Source of the DNA: Clostridiales bacterium 1_7_47FAA
GTDB lineage: Bacteria > Bacillota > Clostridia > Lachnospirales > Lachnospiraceae
Assembly (NCBI GenBank): GCA_000155435.1
Contig: DS990260.1
Span: 1-64,000 of the forward strand
Direction: 5' to 3'
Length of the DNA: 64,000 nt
Shown here: in pieces, positions 16,699 to 24,368 of the stretch
Layout: every line of letters begins with the position of its first letter
Numbering within the stretch: the stretch's first letter is position 1
Notes under the pieces: model-generated
The model's database searches: none
What the model was told of the DNA's origin: nothing
Seen by the model: the letters and a program-made list of their open reading frames with translations, nothing else
Program-made: the position numbers and the translations under genes

Positions 16699-16737
16699 AA
16701 AAAAGGCACCGGATAACCTGCAAGGTAATCCAATGCC
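16699..16737 (-). terminator. Terminator of the decarboxylase operon
   Basis: On the minus strand a 15-position stem (16705-16719 with 16723-16737; one mismatch, two G-T pairs) closes on a 3-base loop and is followed by TTTTTT. Its upstream arm is made from the first copy of the 13-bp tandem repeat. Confidence 0.85.
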
Positions 16738-16873
16738 TCATTCCAATGTCTTATTACAATGTCTTATTACAATGCCTTATTGCAATGCCTTATTACAATG
16801 CCTTATTGCAATGCCTTACTGCAATGCCTTATTGCAATGCCTTATTACAATGCCTTACTGCAATGCCTCATTC
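16731..16873. repeat. 13-bp tandem repeat array, 11 units
   Basis: Eleven contiguous 13-base units of the form CAATGCCTTATTR occupy 16731-16873, plus a partial CAAT. There are five variants; the first and last units are identical (CAATGCCTCATTC). The array lies between the gamma-subunit stop and the terminator, so it is expected to be transcribed as 3' untranslated RNA. Confidence 0.92.
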
Positions 16874-16947
16874 CAATAATCCGGCCCCCCAGAAGTCTTA
16901 TATGAGCAATCATGAAACACACCCTGGCGCCGCCCGGTACCTATCGG

Positions 16948-17091
16948 CTATTCCTCTTCCTTATCCTTTATTTTACCTGTAATCTTACCCAGCACCATGA
17001 CCGCTGCCATGATTACCACAATTGCCACAAAGATTCCGCCCATGCCCTTTGCCATGATTTCCAGGGCTATCTCCACATTTGCCATATTCAT
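16948..17091 (-). CDS. Mini gamma subunit of sodium-pump decarboxylase (OadG-like)
   Basis: This 47-residue protein has one membrane span (about residues 15-37, GMGGIFVAIVVIMAAVMVLG) and a charged tail KDKEEE. Position directly after the beta-subunit gene (24 bases) and the single N-terminal span plus charged tail fit the gamma chain of oxaloacetate/methylmalonyl-CoA decarboxylase pumps, which anchors the complex. It lacks the Pro-rich, metal-binding C-terminal part of long gamma chains. The start is the ATG 9 bases after GGAGG; an ATG directly abutting the site is too close. Confidence 0.7.
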   Translation of the reverse strand: MNMANVEIALEIMAKGMGGIFVAIVVIMAAVMVLGKITGKIKDKEEE

Positions 17092-17115
17092 CGATTCCAT
17101 CCTCCTTTGATACCT

Positions 17116-18264
17116 TTACAGATACTGGGTTACAATGCTGATTACAAGGCCGCCTGCGATAACCGATGCCACCTGGCCTGAAACATTGGTCCCCGCTGCC
17201 TGCATTAGGATGATGTTGCCTGGTTCCTCCTTCGCGGCCATCTTCTGCACAACCCTGGATGACATGGGAAATGCAGAAATGCCGCAGCCGCCAATCATGG
17301 GATTCACCGGTTTCCTGCCCGCCATTTTCAGGAACACGTTCACAAGTTTTGCAAAAAGCACGCCGCCGATGGTGTCAAACACAAATGCCAGCAATCCCAG
17401 AGCCATGATCATAAGGGTGGCAGGATTTACAAACTGCTCCGCCCTCATGCTGAAGGAGATGGTGATGCCAAGAAGCAGGGTTATCAGGTTCGCCAGTTCA
17501 TTCTGTGCGGACTGGCTCAGGGTATTCAACACACAGCACTCCCGCAGCAGGTTGCCGAACATGAGGAAACCGACCAGAGCCACGGACTGGGGTGAAATCA
17601 GTCCCACAATCATGGTGACTGCAATTGGAAATGAAATCCGCAGGGCCTTATTCACACTCTTCGGATTATAATCCATATGGATGCACCGTTCCTTGTGGGT
17701 GGTGACAAGGCGGATGGCAAATGGCTGGATGATGGGAACCAGCGCCATATAAGAATACGCCGCCACTGCAATAGGCCCCATGTAATTTGATTTAAGCACC
17801 TGGGATACCAGGATGGAGGTAGGTCCGTCTGCTGCCCCGATGATTCCTATGGACGCCGCGTCCTTCAGGTCAAATCCCAGCATACAGGCCACAAGGATGG
17901 CCACGAATATACCAAACTGGGCAGCCGCCCCAAACAGGAACAGCACTGGCTGGCTTAAAAGCGGTCCAAAATCAATCATGGCCCCAATTCCGATAAACAG
18001 GAGGATCGGCATTGCCTCCGATGCCTCTATCCCGGTCTTAAACAGCCACTCAATGATACCGGCCGCAGGCACTTTTCCCTGCACCATCTGGTCTATCACA
18101 CCGGAATAGGGCAGATTCACAAGAATTGCACCAAACCCCAATGGAAGCAGCAGGGACGGCTCATACTCCTTTTTCACTGCCAGCCAGATAAGACCGATTC
18201 CTATGGCATACATAAACATCTGCTGCCATGTAACTGCCATGACTCCGTCCAACAAAAAGCCCAT
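17116..18264 (-). CDS. Sodium ion-translocating decarboxylase, beta subunit
   Basis: This 382-residue polytopic membrane protein belongs to the OadB/MmdB/GcdB family. Diagnostic segments are DAASIGIIGAADGPTSI (around residue 135-151, holding the Asp that binds sodium) and the C-terminal GGCGISAFPMSSRVVQK. It couples decarboxylation of biotin-bound carboxylate to sodium export. No alpha (carboxyltransferase) or biotin carrier gene lies nearby, so the partner must be encoded elsewhere. It follows the CNNM-type gene by 26 bases and is probably co-transcribed with it. Confidence 0.95.
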   Translation of the reverse strand: MGFLLDGVMAVTWQQMFMYAIGIGLIWLAVKKEYEPSLLLPLGFGAILVNLPYSGVIDQMVQGKVPAAGIIEWLFKTGIEASEAMPILLFIGIGAMIDFGPLLSQPVLFLFGAAAQFGIFVAILVACMLGFDLKDAASIGIIGAADGPTSILVSQVLKSNYMGPIAVAAYSYMALVPIIQPFAIRLVTTHKERCIHMDYNPKSVNKALRISFPIAVTMIVGLISPQSVALVGFLMFGNLLRECCVLNTLSQSAQNELANLITLLLGITISFSMRAEQFVNPATLMIMALGLLAFVFDTIGGVLFAKLVNVFLKMAGRKPVNPMIGGCGISAFPMSSRVVQKMAAKEEPGNIILMQAAGTNVSGQVASVIAGGLVISIVTQYL

Positions 18265-18290
18265 GTTCTTTTCCTCCTTGCCGTATACGG

Positions 18291-19637
18291 CTATATTTCC
18301 TCAGCCGCTTCCTCTTTTTTTGTCTCCTTTAAGGTCATTTTCACATAGCTGATGACCCTTTCGTCCATGCCTTCCACCTCATAGTCCGCCTCAGCTGTCA
18401 CAACCGTGATGGGAAGTTCCGTCTGGCCAGGTATGTAGCCCAGCTGTTCCATAAGATAACCGGATAAGGTATCGCAGGAACTATCCATATGCAGATGCAT
18501 CTCTTCCTTTAAATCAAACAGGGAAATGCTGCCGGATACCCGGTAAACCCGGTGTGGCTCCAGTTCCAGGATTTCAGGCTCCACCTCTTCATATTCCTCA
18601 TGGATGTCACCCACTATCTCCTCAATCAGGTCCTCCAGTGTCACCATACCGGCCACGCCGCCGTATTCGTCAATGAGGATGGCAAGCTTTGTTTTATTCT
18701 TCTGCATTTCCCTAAACAGGGCGTCCGTCCTTCTGTTTTCCGGCACAAAGTAGGGGGCCATGAGAAGGGAATGGATATCCAGGCCCTCAAAGGACCTTTT
18801 CCTTGCCTCGATGGTCAGGGCCTTGATGGACAATACACCGATGATATTGTCAATATCCCCTTCATATACAGGGATTTTTGAATGCATGGACTGGAGGATC
18901 CCATCAATATAATCCTCCAGAGGCTCATTAATGTCAATGGCCACAATATCCTGTCTGGGGACCATGACTTCCTTTGCCCGCTTATCATCAAAGGAGAATA
19001 TGGATGTAATCATCTCCTTCTCAATATCATTGAACACACCTGTCTCACTGCCGGTTTCCAGCATAGACTTGATTTCCTCTTCCGACACATCTGTCTCAAG
19101 GTTCTCATTATGCATGCCAATCAGCTTTAAGAAGCCACTGGTGGACAGTGACAGCAGTTTTATGAACGGGTTCATGATGCGGGAGATATAGTATATGGGA
19201 CGTACACAGAAAAGGCTGAATCCCTGCGCCTTCTGAAGGGCAATACGCTTTGGCACCAGTTCACCGAACACCAGGTTAAAATATGCCAGTATCAGCGTGA
19301 CCACCACGCCTGCCAGTGTCTGGCTGTATGGCATATTCCACTCTGCCATCTTCACCGCCAATACCTGGGCGATGCCGGTTGCCGCAGATGCACTGGAGAA
19401 AAATCCTGCCAGCGTGATGGCTACCTGGATGGTGGACAGAAAGACAGTGGAGTCTTCCATAAGCCGCTCTATGAGCGCCGCGTTTTTGTTGCCCTGCTCT
19501 GCAAGACGGCGGATCCTGTTCTTGTTGACAGACACAACTGCCATCTCTGAGCCTGCAAAGAATGCATTGATAAGTGTTAAGATAATTAAGATTGTGATTT
19601 GGAATATAATATTGGCCGCTTCCGGGTCAGATTCCAT
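18291..19637 (-). CDS. CNNM/CorC-type membrane protein with CBS domains (hemolysin family)
   Basis: The 448-residue protein has a DUF21/CNNM membrane domain (residues 8-200, four hydrophobic segments, GELVPKRIALQKA after the third), a CBS pair (residues 215-345, VMVPRQDIVAIDI and LIDEYGGVAGMVTLEDLIEE) and a C-terminal CorC_HlyC domain. Homologues are implicated in magnesium or other cation export and resistance. It starts after CGGAGG, behind a near-consensus promoter. It is followed by the sodium-pump decarboxylase genes, which suggests joint control of cation balance. Confidence 0.94.
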   Translation of the reverse strand: MESDPEAANIIFQITILIILTLINAFFAGSEMAVVSVNKNRIRRLAEQGNKNAALIERLMEDSTVFLSTIQVAITLAGFFSSASAATGIAQVLAVKMAEWNMPYSQTLAGVVVTLILAYFNLVFGELVPKRIALQKAQGFSLFCVRPIYYISRIMNPFIKLLSLSTSGFLKLIGMHNENLETDVSEEEIKSMLETGSETGVFNDIEKEMITSIFSFDDKRAKEVMVPRQDIVAIDINEPLEDYIDGILQSMHSKIPVYEGDIDNIIGVLSIKALTIEARKRSFEGLDIHSLLMAPYFVPENRRTDALFREMQKNKTKLAILIDEYGGVAGMVTLEDLIEEIVGDIHEEYEEVEPEILELEPHRVYRVSGSISLFDLKEEMHLHMDSSCDTLSGYLMEQLGYIPGQTELPITVVTAEADYEVEGMDERVISYVKMTLKETKKEEAAEEI

Positions 19638-19685
19638 AGTGTTTTGTTCCTCCGTTTTTTATTAGTTTGATTGGTTCTAATGGGT

Positions 19686-19714
19686 ATTATACATAAAAAA
19701 TGGGGAATTGTCAG
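19686..19714 (-). promoter_or_regulatory. Promoter for the CNNM-decarboxylase operon
   Basis: On the minus strand CTGACA (19709-19714), a 17-base spacer and TATAAT (19686-19691): five of six and six of six consensus matches. It gives a leader of about 40 bases. Confidence 0.8.
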
Positions 19715-19745
19715 CTAAAGATTGTATTAAGATGAGGGGATTTAT

Positions 19746-19763
19746 GGGTGGGGTGGGTGGGGG
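19746..19763 (+). other. G-quadruplex motif with single-T loops
   Basis: GGGTGGGGTGGGTGGGGG has four G runs of at least three separated by single T residues, the pattern that forms very stable parallel quadruplexes. It lies about 30 bases upstream of the -35 of the CNNM operon promoter, on the template strand for that operon, and 9 bases before the first long palindrome. Confidence 0.85.
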
Positions 19764-19772
19764 ATTCCGTCC

Positions 19773-20006
19773 GTGAGTGGAATGGGGATGGGAGGGATGG
19801 ACGCGGGCTGCGGGGCTAGCAGCTCTAAGCCTTCGGGAACCGGCGCTGGACAAGAGGCCGGCGCCCAAACTCGCGCTCTGGCTTTTCCAATGATTTTGAT
19901 ATCGGGCTCAGACAAAGGACGCCGGCCTCTTAGCACCGCTTCCCGAAGACTAAGACCTGCACGCCCCTGTAGATGCATCCATCCCTCCCATCCCCATTCC
20001 ACTCAC
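19773..20006. repeat. Long imperfect palindrome 1
   Basis: A perfect 29-bp inverted repeat (19773-19801 with 19978-20006) continues inward with about 60 more imperfectly paired positions, including near-perfect blocks at CTTCGGGAA (19831-19839) and AAGAGGCCGGCG (19852-19863) against TTCCCGAAG and CGCCGGCCTCTT. Only about 15-40 bases are unpaired at the centre. Single-stranded DNA or RNA from here would fold into one hairpin with a roughly 95-bp stem. The outer arms are G-rich on the plus (left) strand. Confidence 0.85.
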
Positions 20007-20094
20007 CCACTACGTTTTCCCAATTGCTCCACCTCATGAATCTGGATAGCGGGATAGGGTCGCATGCTGAAGTAATCCCCTCTCCCGTTCATAA

Positions 20095-20238
20095 ATCCTA
20101 TCTTAAAGATATATCCTATTCTAAATATATATCTTATTCTAAAGATATATCCTATCCTAAATATACATTCTATCCTAAGTATACATCCTATCTTAAATAT
20201 GCATCCTATCTTGAATATGCATCCTCTCCTGATTATAT
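20095..20238. repeat. 18-bp tandem repeat array, 8 units
   Basis: Eight contiguous diverged units of the form ATCCTATCYTAAATATRY fill 20095-20238. The unit is a multiple of three and would encode SYLKDI-like hexapeptides on the plus strand, but no start signal serves it. It lies between the two long palindromes and is AT-rich in contrast to them. Confidence 0.9.
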
Positions 20239-20269
20239 CCCGCGCGCTTTTATCTACTCCTCCGTGTTT

Positions 20270-20602
20270 TGTGTATGCAGCGGTTGGAATGCACAGCCCG
20301 CGAAGCGGGCCAGGGCCGGGCGGACGGGGGCGGGTTGGAGGCATAGTGGAGGAGGTCGCAGCTTCTTAGGTCCTGGCGGATTAAAAGACGGGGGTGGATT
20401 CTTGCATCAAAGCAAGAATCCAAGGTGCTCTGAACGTAGAAAGTCCTTCAGGATTTCTACGTGAATAGCACCGGTCCCCCGTCTTTTAATCCGTCAGGGC
20501 CTTAGAAGCTGCCCCTCCGGAACTTGGCCTCCACCCCGCCCCCGGCCGCCCGGCCCTGGACCGCTTTGGGGGCGTAGCCTTCACACACCCCCACATACAT
20601 AC
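20270..20602. repeat. Long branched palindrome 2
   Basis: Two arms of about 120 bases pair with each other (20270-20395 with 20474-20602). The best blocks are GGATTAAAAGACGGGGG (20378-20394), GCAGCTTCT (20359-20367) and the G/C-rich CCAGGGCCGGGCGG (20310-20323) against their complements. The centre holds two further hairpins: a perfect 10-bp stem with 6-base loop (20396-20421) and a two-part stem (20424-20429 with 20467-20472; 20434-20442 with 20454-20462). The predicted shape is a three-way junction. It starts six bases after the end of the ABC exporter gene. Confidence 0.88.
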
Positions 20603-20608
20603 CCAAAA

Positions 20609-22387
20609 TCACCCCCGCGCAAACTGACTGTTGTAGATCTCCGCATAGAATCCCCCCCGCTCCAGAAGCTCCTCATGCCGGCCTTTTTCTACAATGTGTC
20701 CATCACGCATGACCAGGATTACATCGGCTTCCCGGATGGTGGACAGGCGGTGGGCAACGATGAAGCTGGTGCGGCCTTCCATCATCCTGGCGAATGCTTT
20801 CTGTACACGGATTTCCGTCCTTGTATCAATGGAGGAGGTGGCTTCGTCCAGTATTAACATGGGCGGCAGGCACAGCATGACCCTGGCTATGCAGAGCAGC
20901 TGCTTCTGGCCCTGAGACAGGTTTCCTCCGTCCTCACTGATGACCGTGTCATATCCTTCGGGCATCCGCATGATGAAACCATGGGCATGGGCTTCCTTGG
21001 CTGCGCGGATGATTTCTTCTTCCGGCGCATTTGGACGGCCGTAGGCAATGTTCTCACGGATGGTCCCTGTTTTGAGCCATGTTTCCTGCAGGACCATTCC
21101 GTAGTTGGTTCTCAGGCTTTTTCTGGTTATGTCGCGTATGTCCATGTCTTCCACCTTGATGGAACCGCTGTCCACATCGTAAAAACGCATAAGAAGGTTG
21201 ATGATGGTGGTTTTCCCACAGCCGGTCGGACCCACGATTGCCACCCTCTGGCCGGGTTTTACATCCAGGTCGAAGTTTTCAATAAGCTTGCGGTCCGGTG
21301 TGTAAGAGAAATTTACATTGGTAAGTTGTACTTTACCGTCTACGTGGGCAAGTTCTGCGGCATCCGGTTTATCGTCCAGGATGGCTTTTTCATCAATCAG
21401 CTCGAATACACGGGCAGCGGAGGCCAGGGCGTTCTGCAGCTCTGTCACCACGCCGGAGATTTCGTTGAAGGGTTTGGTATACTGGTTGGCGTAGCTTAGG
21501 AAACTGGTCAGCTGGCCCACGGTCATGAAGCCGCGGATGACGGCGTACGCGCCGGTAATGCCCACCGCCGCGTACACCATGCTGTTGACAAACCTGGTGC
21601 TTGGATTGGTGATGGACGAGAAGAATGTGGCCCTCAGGCTGTAACCTGCCAGACGGTTATTGATTTCCTCAAACTGTTTCTGGGTTTCCTCCTGGTATCC
21701 AAATGCCTGCACCACCTTCATATTGCCCAGCATCTCATCGGTCAGCGCTGTCAGCTCCCCTCTTGTCTCGGACTGGTGGCGGAACATGATGAATGTTTTT
21801 TTAGCGATGAAGCTGGCAACGAAAAGGGAGACAGGGGTCAGCACCACTACCACAAGTGTGATGGCGGGATGGATGGACAGCATGAAAAGCAGGGTTCCCG
21901 CAATGGTCAGGACACCGGTAAACAGCTGGGTAAAGCCCATGAGCAGTCCTTCTGAGAACTGGTCAATGTCCGCTATGATCCGGCTGATGATGTCGCCGGA
22001 CGGGTGGGCGTCAATATAACTTAAGGGCAGTGTCTCCAGATGGTTGAATGCCCTGGTGCGGATATCCTTTACCACCCGGTAGGTGATGGTGTTGTTGATG
22101 TGGTTCATCAGCCACTGGGAGATTGCTGTCAGTCCCACTGCGCCCAGGATCTTCCACAGTATCCGGGTCAGTCCGGCAAAGTCCACATTTCCCTGTCCCA
22201 CAATATGGTCCACCGCACGGCCCGTAAGTATGGGGACGTACAGTGTAAGGGCCACCGTGATGAGGGCCAGGATCAGGGACATGATGACCCCCCATCTGTA
22301 CTGGCCTATATAGTTCAGGATACGTTTCAGGGTTTCCATGCTCTTGTTTTTGTCTGAATCCTTATGTTTATTCTGTTTACTGCTCAT
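20609..22387 (-). CDS. ABC exporter half-transporter (catalytic-site subunit)
   Basis: The 592-residue type IV ABC exporter has an N-terminal six-helix membrane domain (residues about 25-310), then a nucleotide-binding domain with GPTGCGKTT, the signature LSQGQKQLLCIARVM, Walker B LILDEATSSID and switch His in IVAHRLST. Start set at the ATG after GGAGGAGGTGG; it overlaps the upstream gene by 11 bases, showing translational coupling. It pairs with the product of that gene to make a heterodimeric multidrug or peptide exporter. The signature LSQGQ deviates from LSGGQ, as in the subunit opposite the degenerate site. Confidence 0.95.
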   Translation of the reverse strand: MSSKQNKHKDSDKNKSMETLKRILNYIGQYRWGVIMSLILALITVALTLYVPILTGRAVDHIVGQGNVDFAGLTRILWKILGAVGLTAISQWLMNHINNTITYRVVKDIRTRAFNHLETLPLSYIDAHPSGDIISRIIADIDQFSEGLLMGFTQLFTGVLTIAGTLLFMLSIHPAITLVVVVLTPVSLFVASFIAKKTFIMFRHQSETRGELTALTDEMLGNMKVVQAFGYQEETQKQFEEINNRLAGYSLRATFFSSITNPSTRFVNSMVYAAVGITGAYAVIRGFMTVGQLTSFLSYANQYTKPFNEISGVVTELQNALASAARVFELIDEKAILDDKPDAAELAHVDGKVQLTNVNFSYTPDRKLIENFDLDVKPGQRVAIVGPTGCGKTTIINLLMRFYDVDSGSIKVEDMDIRDITRKSLRTNYGMVLQETWLKTGTIRENIAYGRPNAPEEEIIRAAKEAHAHGFIMRMPEGYDTVISEDGGNLSQGQKQLLCIARVMLCLPPMLILDEATSSIDTRTEIRVQKAFARMMEGRTSFIVAHRLSTIREADVILVMRDGHIVEKGRHEELLERGGFYAEIYNSQFARG

Positions 22388-24182
22388 CACGTTCCACCTC
22401 CTCCCGGGATAACTGTGACAGGCAGATTTCCCTGTACACATCACATGAGTTAAGCAGCTCCCTGTGCGTTCCCATGCCTGCCAGCGTTCCCTCGTCCAGC
22501 ACAAGGATCAGGTCCGCCTGCTTAATGGTGGTCGCCCTCTGGGATACAATGAACACGGTCATGTCCTCCGTACCTTTACGGATTGCCTTTCTCAGCCTTG
22601 CATCCGTGGCAAAATCCAGGGCGGAGGCGCTGTCGTCCATAATAAGGATTTCCGGCCTGCGCACCAGGGCCCTTGCAATGGTAAGCCGCTGGCGCTGTCC
22701 TCCGGACAGGTTCCGCCCTCCCTGATCAATGTGCAGCATAAGCCCCTGGCCTTTGTCATTCACGAATTCCCTGGCCTGGGCCATGTTAAGGGCATCATAT
22801 ATCTCTTCATCGGACGCGTCTTTCTTCCCCCACTTCATGTTGTCCCGCAAGGTTCCCTTAAAGAGGACCGGGCGCTGGGGAACCACGCCGATTTTGGAGC
22901 GCAGGCCGTCCAGTGTATAATCCCTTACATCCACGCCGCCCACCAGCACCTGCCCTTTGTCTGCATCGTAAAAACGCGGGATTAGATTTACCAGCGTGGT
23001 CTTTCCGGAACCAGTGCCCCCAATCACACCGATGGTCTGTCCCGGCATGGCCTTAAAGGAAATGCCGCTTAAGGCCGGCGCCTTGGCCCCGCTGTATATA
23101 AAATCCATATCCCTGAACTCAACCTTGGGCGCCGGGTCTTTGGCAGTTGGGCTGATGGGTGACAGGGATTCAACGGGACCTTCACTTCCACGGCTTCCCT
23201 CTCCGCGGCCTTCACATCTCCCTCCGCCTTCCTTCACGCTGGTCTCTACCTGGAAAATGCTGTCCACCCTGTTCATACAGGCGGTTGCCTTGGATATGAG
23301 GATGATCAGGTTCGCCATCTTGATTAATTCCACCAGTATCTGGGACATGTAGTTTACAAGGGCAATCACCTTGCCCTGGGTAAGGATCCCGCTGTCCACC
23401 TGCTCTCCTCCCACCCAGATGACGGCCACGATGGCCACATTGATGATTACATAGGTGACGGGATTCAGGAGGGCGGATATCTTGCCCACAAAGACCTGCA
23501 TCCTGACCAGACGGTCATTTTCCCCTTCAAACTTCTCAGTCTCGCTTTTCTGGCGGTTAAAGGCCCGGATGACCCTGACTCCCATCAGGTTCTCCCTGGT
23601 GGTCAGAAGCACCTTATCCAGCTGTCTCTGGACCGACCGGTAAAGGGGCATGCTGACCAGCATGATGCCGAATACCACCACGCAGAGCACCGGTATGGTC
23701 ACCACGAATACCATGGCGGAGCGAAGGTCCACCGTAAATGCCATGATCATGGCGCCAAACACCACGAACGGGGAACGCAGCAACAGGCGCAACGTCATGT
23801 TTATACCGTTCTGCACCTGGTTGATATCACTGGTCATGCGTGTAATCAAGGTGGCCGTGCCCACGGAATCTATCTCCGCATAGGACAGGGTCCCGATGTG
23901 CTTATACAGGTCATTCCTGAGGGCGGTCCCCGCGCCCGTTGCCGCCTTGGCCGCAAAGTACTGGGCGGTCAGCGAACAGGCCAGGCCCACAAGGGCCAGC
24001 AGCAGAAGCAGGCCGCCCATTTTCAGGATATAGCCCCCATCCCGGTTCCTGATTCCCACATCCACCATGCTGGCAACCACAAGGGGTACGAACAGCTCAA
24101 AACTGGCCTCCAGCATTTTAAACAGGGGACCAAGGATGCTTTCCTTCCTGTAGTCCGTCATGTAGCTTAACAATCGTTTCAT
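22377..24182 (-). CDS. ABC exporter half-transporter (degenerate-site subunit)
   Basis: This 601-residue exporter half has a six-helix membrane domain followed by GGTGSGKTT, LSGGQRQRLTIARAL and Walker B ILIMDDSASALD. The catalytic Glu is replaced by Asp and the switch His is replaced (VSQRATT), the usual mark of the non-hydrolysing site in heterodimers such as BmrCD or TM287/288. A Gly/Ser/Glu-rich insertion of about 35 residues joins membrane and ATPase domains (near residues 315-350), longer than normal. First gene of the pair, divergent from a LysR regulator. Confidence 0.95.
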   Translation of the reverse strand: MKRLLSYMTDYRKESILGPLFKMLEASFELFVPLVVASMVDVGIRNRDGGYILKMGGLLLLLALVGLACSLTAQYFAAKAATGAGTALRNDLYKHIGTLSYAEIDSVGTATLITRMTSDINQVQNGINMTLRLLLRSPFVVFGAMIMAFTVDLRSAMVFVVTIPVLCVVVFGIMLVSMPLYRSVQRQLDKVLLTTRENLMGVRVIRAFNRQKSETEKFEGENDRLVRMQVFVGKISALLNPVTYVIINVAIVAVIWVGGEQVDSGILTQGKVIALVNYMSQILVELIKMANLIILISKATACMNRVDSIFQVETSVKEGGGRCEGRGEGSRGSEGPVESLSPISPTAKDPAPKVEFRDMDFIYSGAKAPALSGISFKAMPGQTIGVIGGTGSGKTTLVNLIPRFYDADKGQVLVGGVDVRDYTLDGLRSKIGVVPQRPVLFKGTLRDNMKWGKKDASDEEIYDALNMAQAREFVNDKGQGLMLHIDQGGRNLSGGQRQRLTIARALVRRPEILIMDDSASALDFATDARLRKAIRKGTEDMTVFIVSQRATTIKQADLILVLDEGTLAGMGTHRELLNSCDVYREICLSQLSREEVERDEQ

Positions 24183-24287
24183 ACCGATGCTCCATTCCCG
24201 GAACATGGCCGGATATGCTGCTTCATATAAACAGGAAGCTTCCTCCGGACATGCCCTAAAATATTGTCATTTCCCACACTGTCTGGT

Positions 24288-24328
24288 ATTATATCATAGG
24301 AGTAACCATATTTAAAATATTGTTTTAA
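24288..24328 (-). promoter_or_regulatory. ABC exporter promoter with overlapping LysR-type dyad
   Basis: On the minus strand TTTAAA (24311-24316), 17 bases, then TATAAT (24288-24293). The dyad TTAAAA-TATTG-TTTTAA (24312-24328) overlaps the -35 and has the T-N11-A layout of LysR-type boxes. It lies between the exporter and the divergent LysR gene. Confidence 0.55.
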
Positions 24329-24368
24329 TATATCAGATATACGTTTTTAATATAAGGAGGGCTGTGCC

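Larger units (their letters stand above)
16386..16947. other. Non-coding stretch between regulator and decarboxylase genes
   Basis: These 562 bases hold the regulator promoter (16410-16438), four copies of a 9-base motif ACTTTTTGT (three forward at 16420, 16440 and 16543, one reversed at 16615), a strong minus-strand terminator (16699-16737) and a 13-bp tandem array (16731-16873). An open frame running through the array has no ribosome binding site and encodes only the repeat. Confidence 0.8.
19638..20608. other. Structured 970-base non-coding region
   Basis: No supported gene lies between the CNNM-type promoter and the end of the ABC exporter gene. The region contains, in order, a promoter, a G-quadruplex motif, a 234-base imperfect palindrome, an array of eight 18-bp units and a roughly 330-base branched palindrome. 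Open frames through it encode only repeat-derived or compositionally odd peptides and lack ribosome binding sites. Confidence 0.85.

Noticed and set aside
16731-16873. Possible CRISPR array
   Set aside because: Units are contiguous 13-mers without unique spacers, and no cas genes are near.
16425-16982. Plus-strand open frame of 185 codons through the 13-bp array
   Set aside because: It has no ribosome binding site, encodes only the repeat, and runs against the terminator and the gamma-subunit gene.
19973-20464. Plus-strand open frame of 163 codons between the palindromes
   Set aside because: It starts inside one palindrome, crosses the 18-bp array and ends in the second palindrome; no start signal.
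20270-20602. Simple terminator of the ABC exporter operon
   Set aside because: Far longer and more branched than a terminator and no U-run follows the stem, though it may still end transcription.
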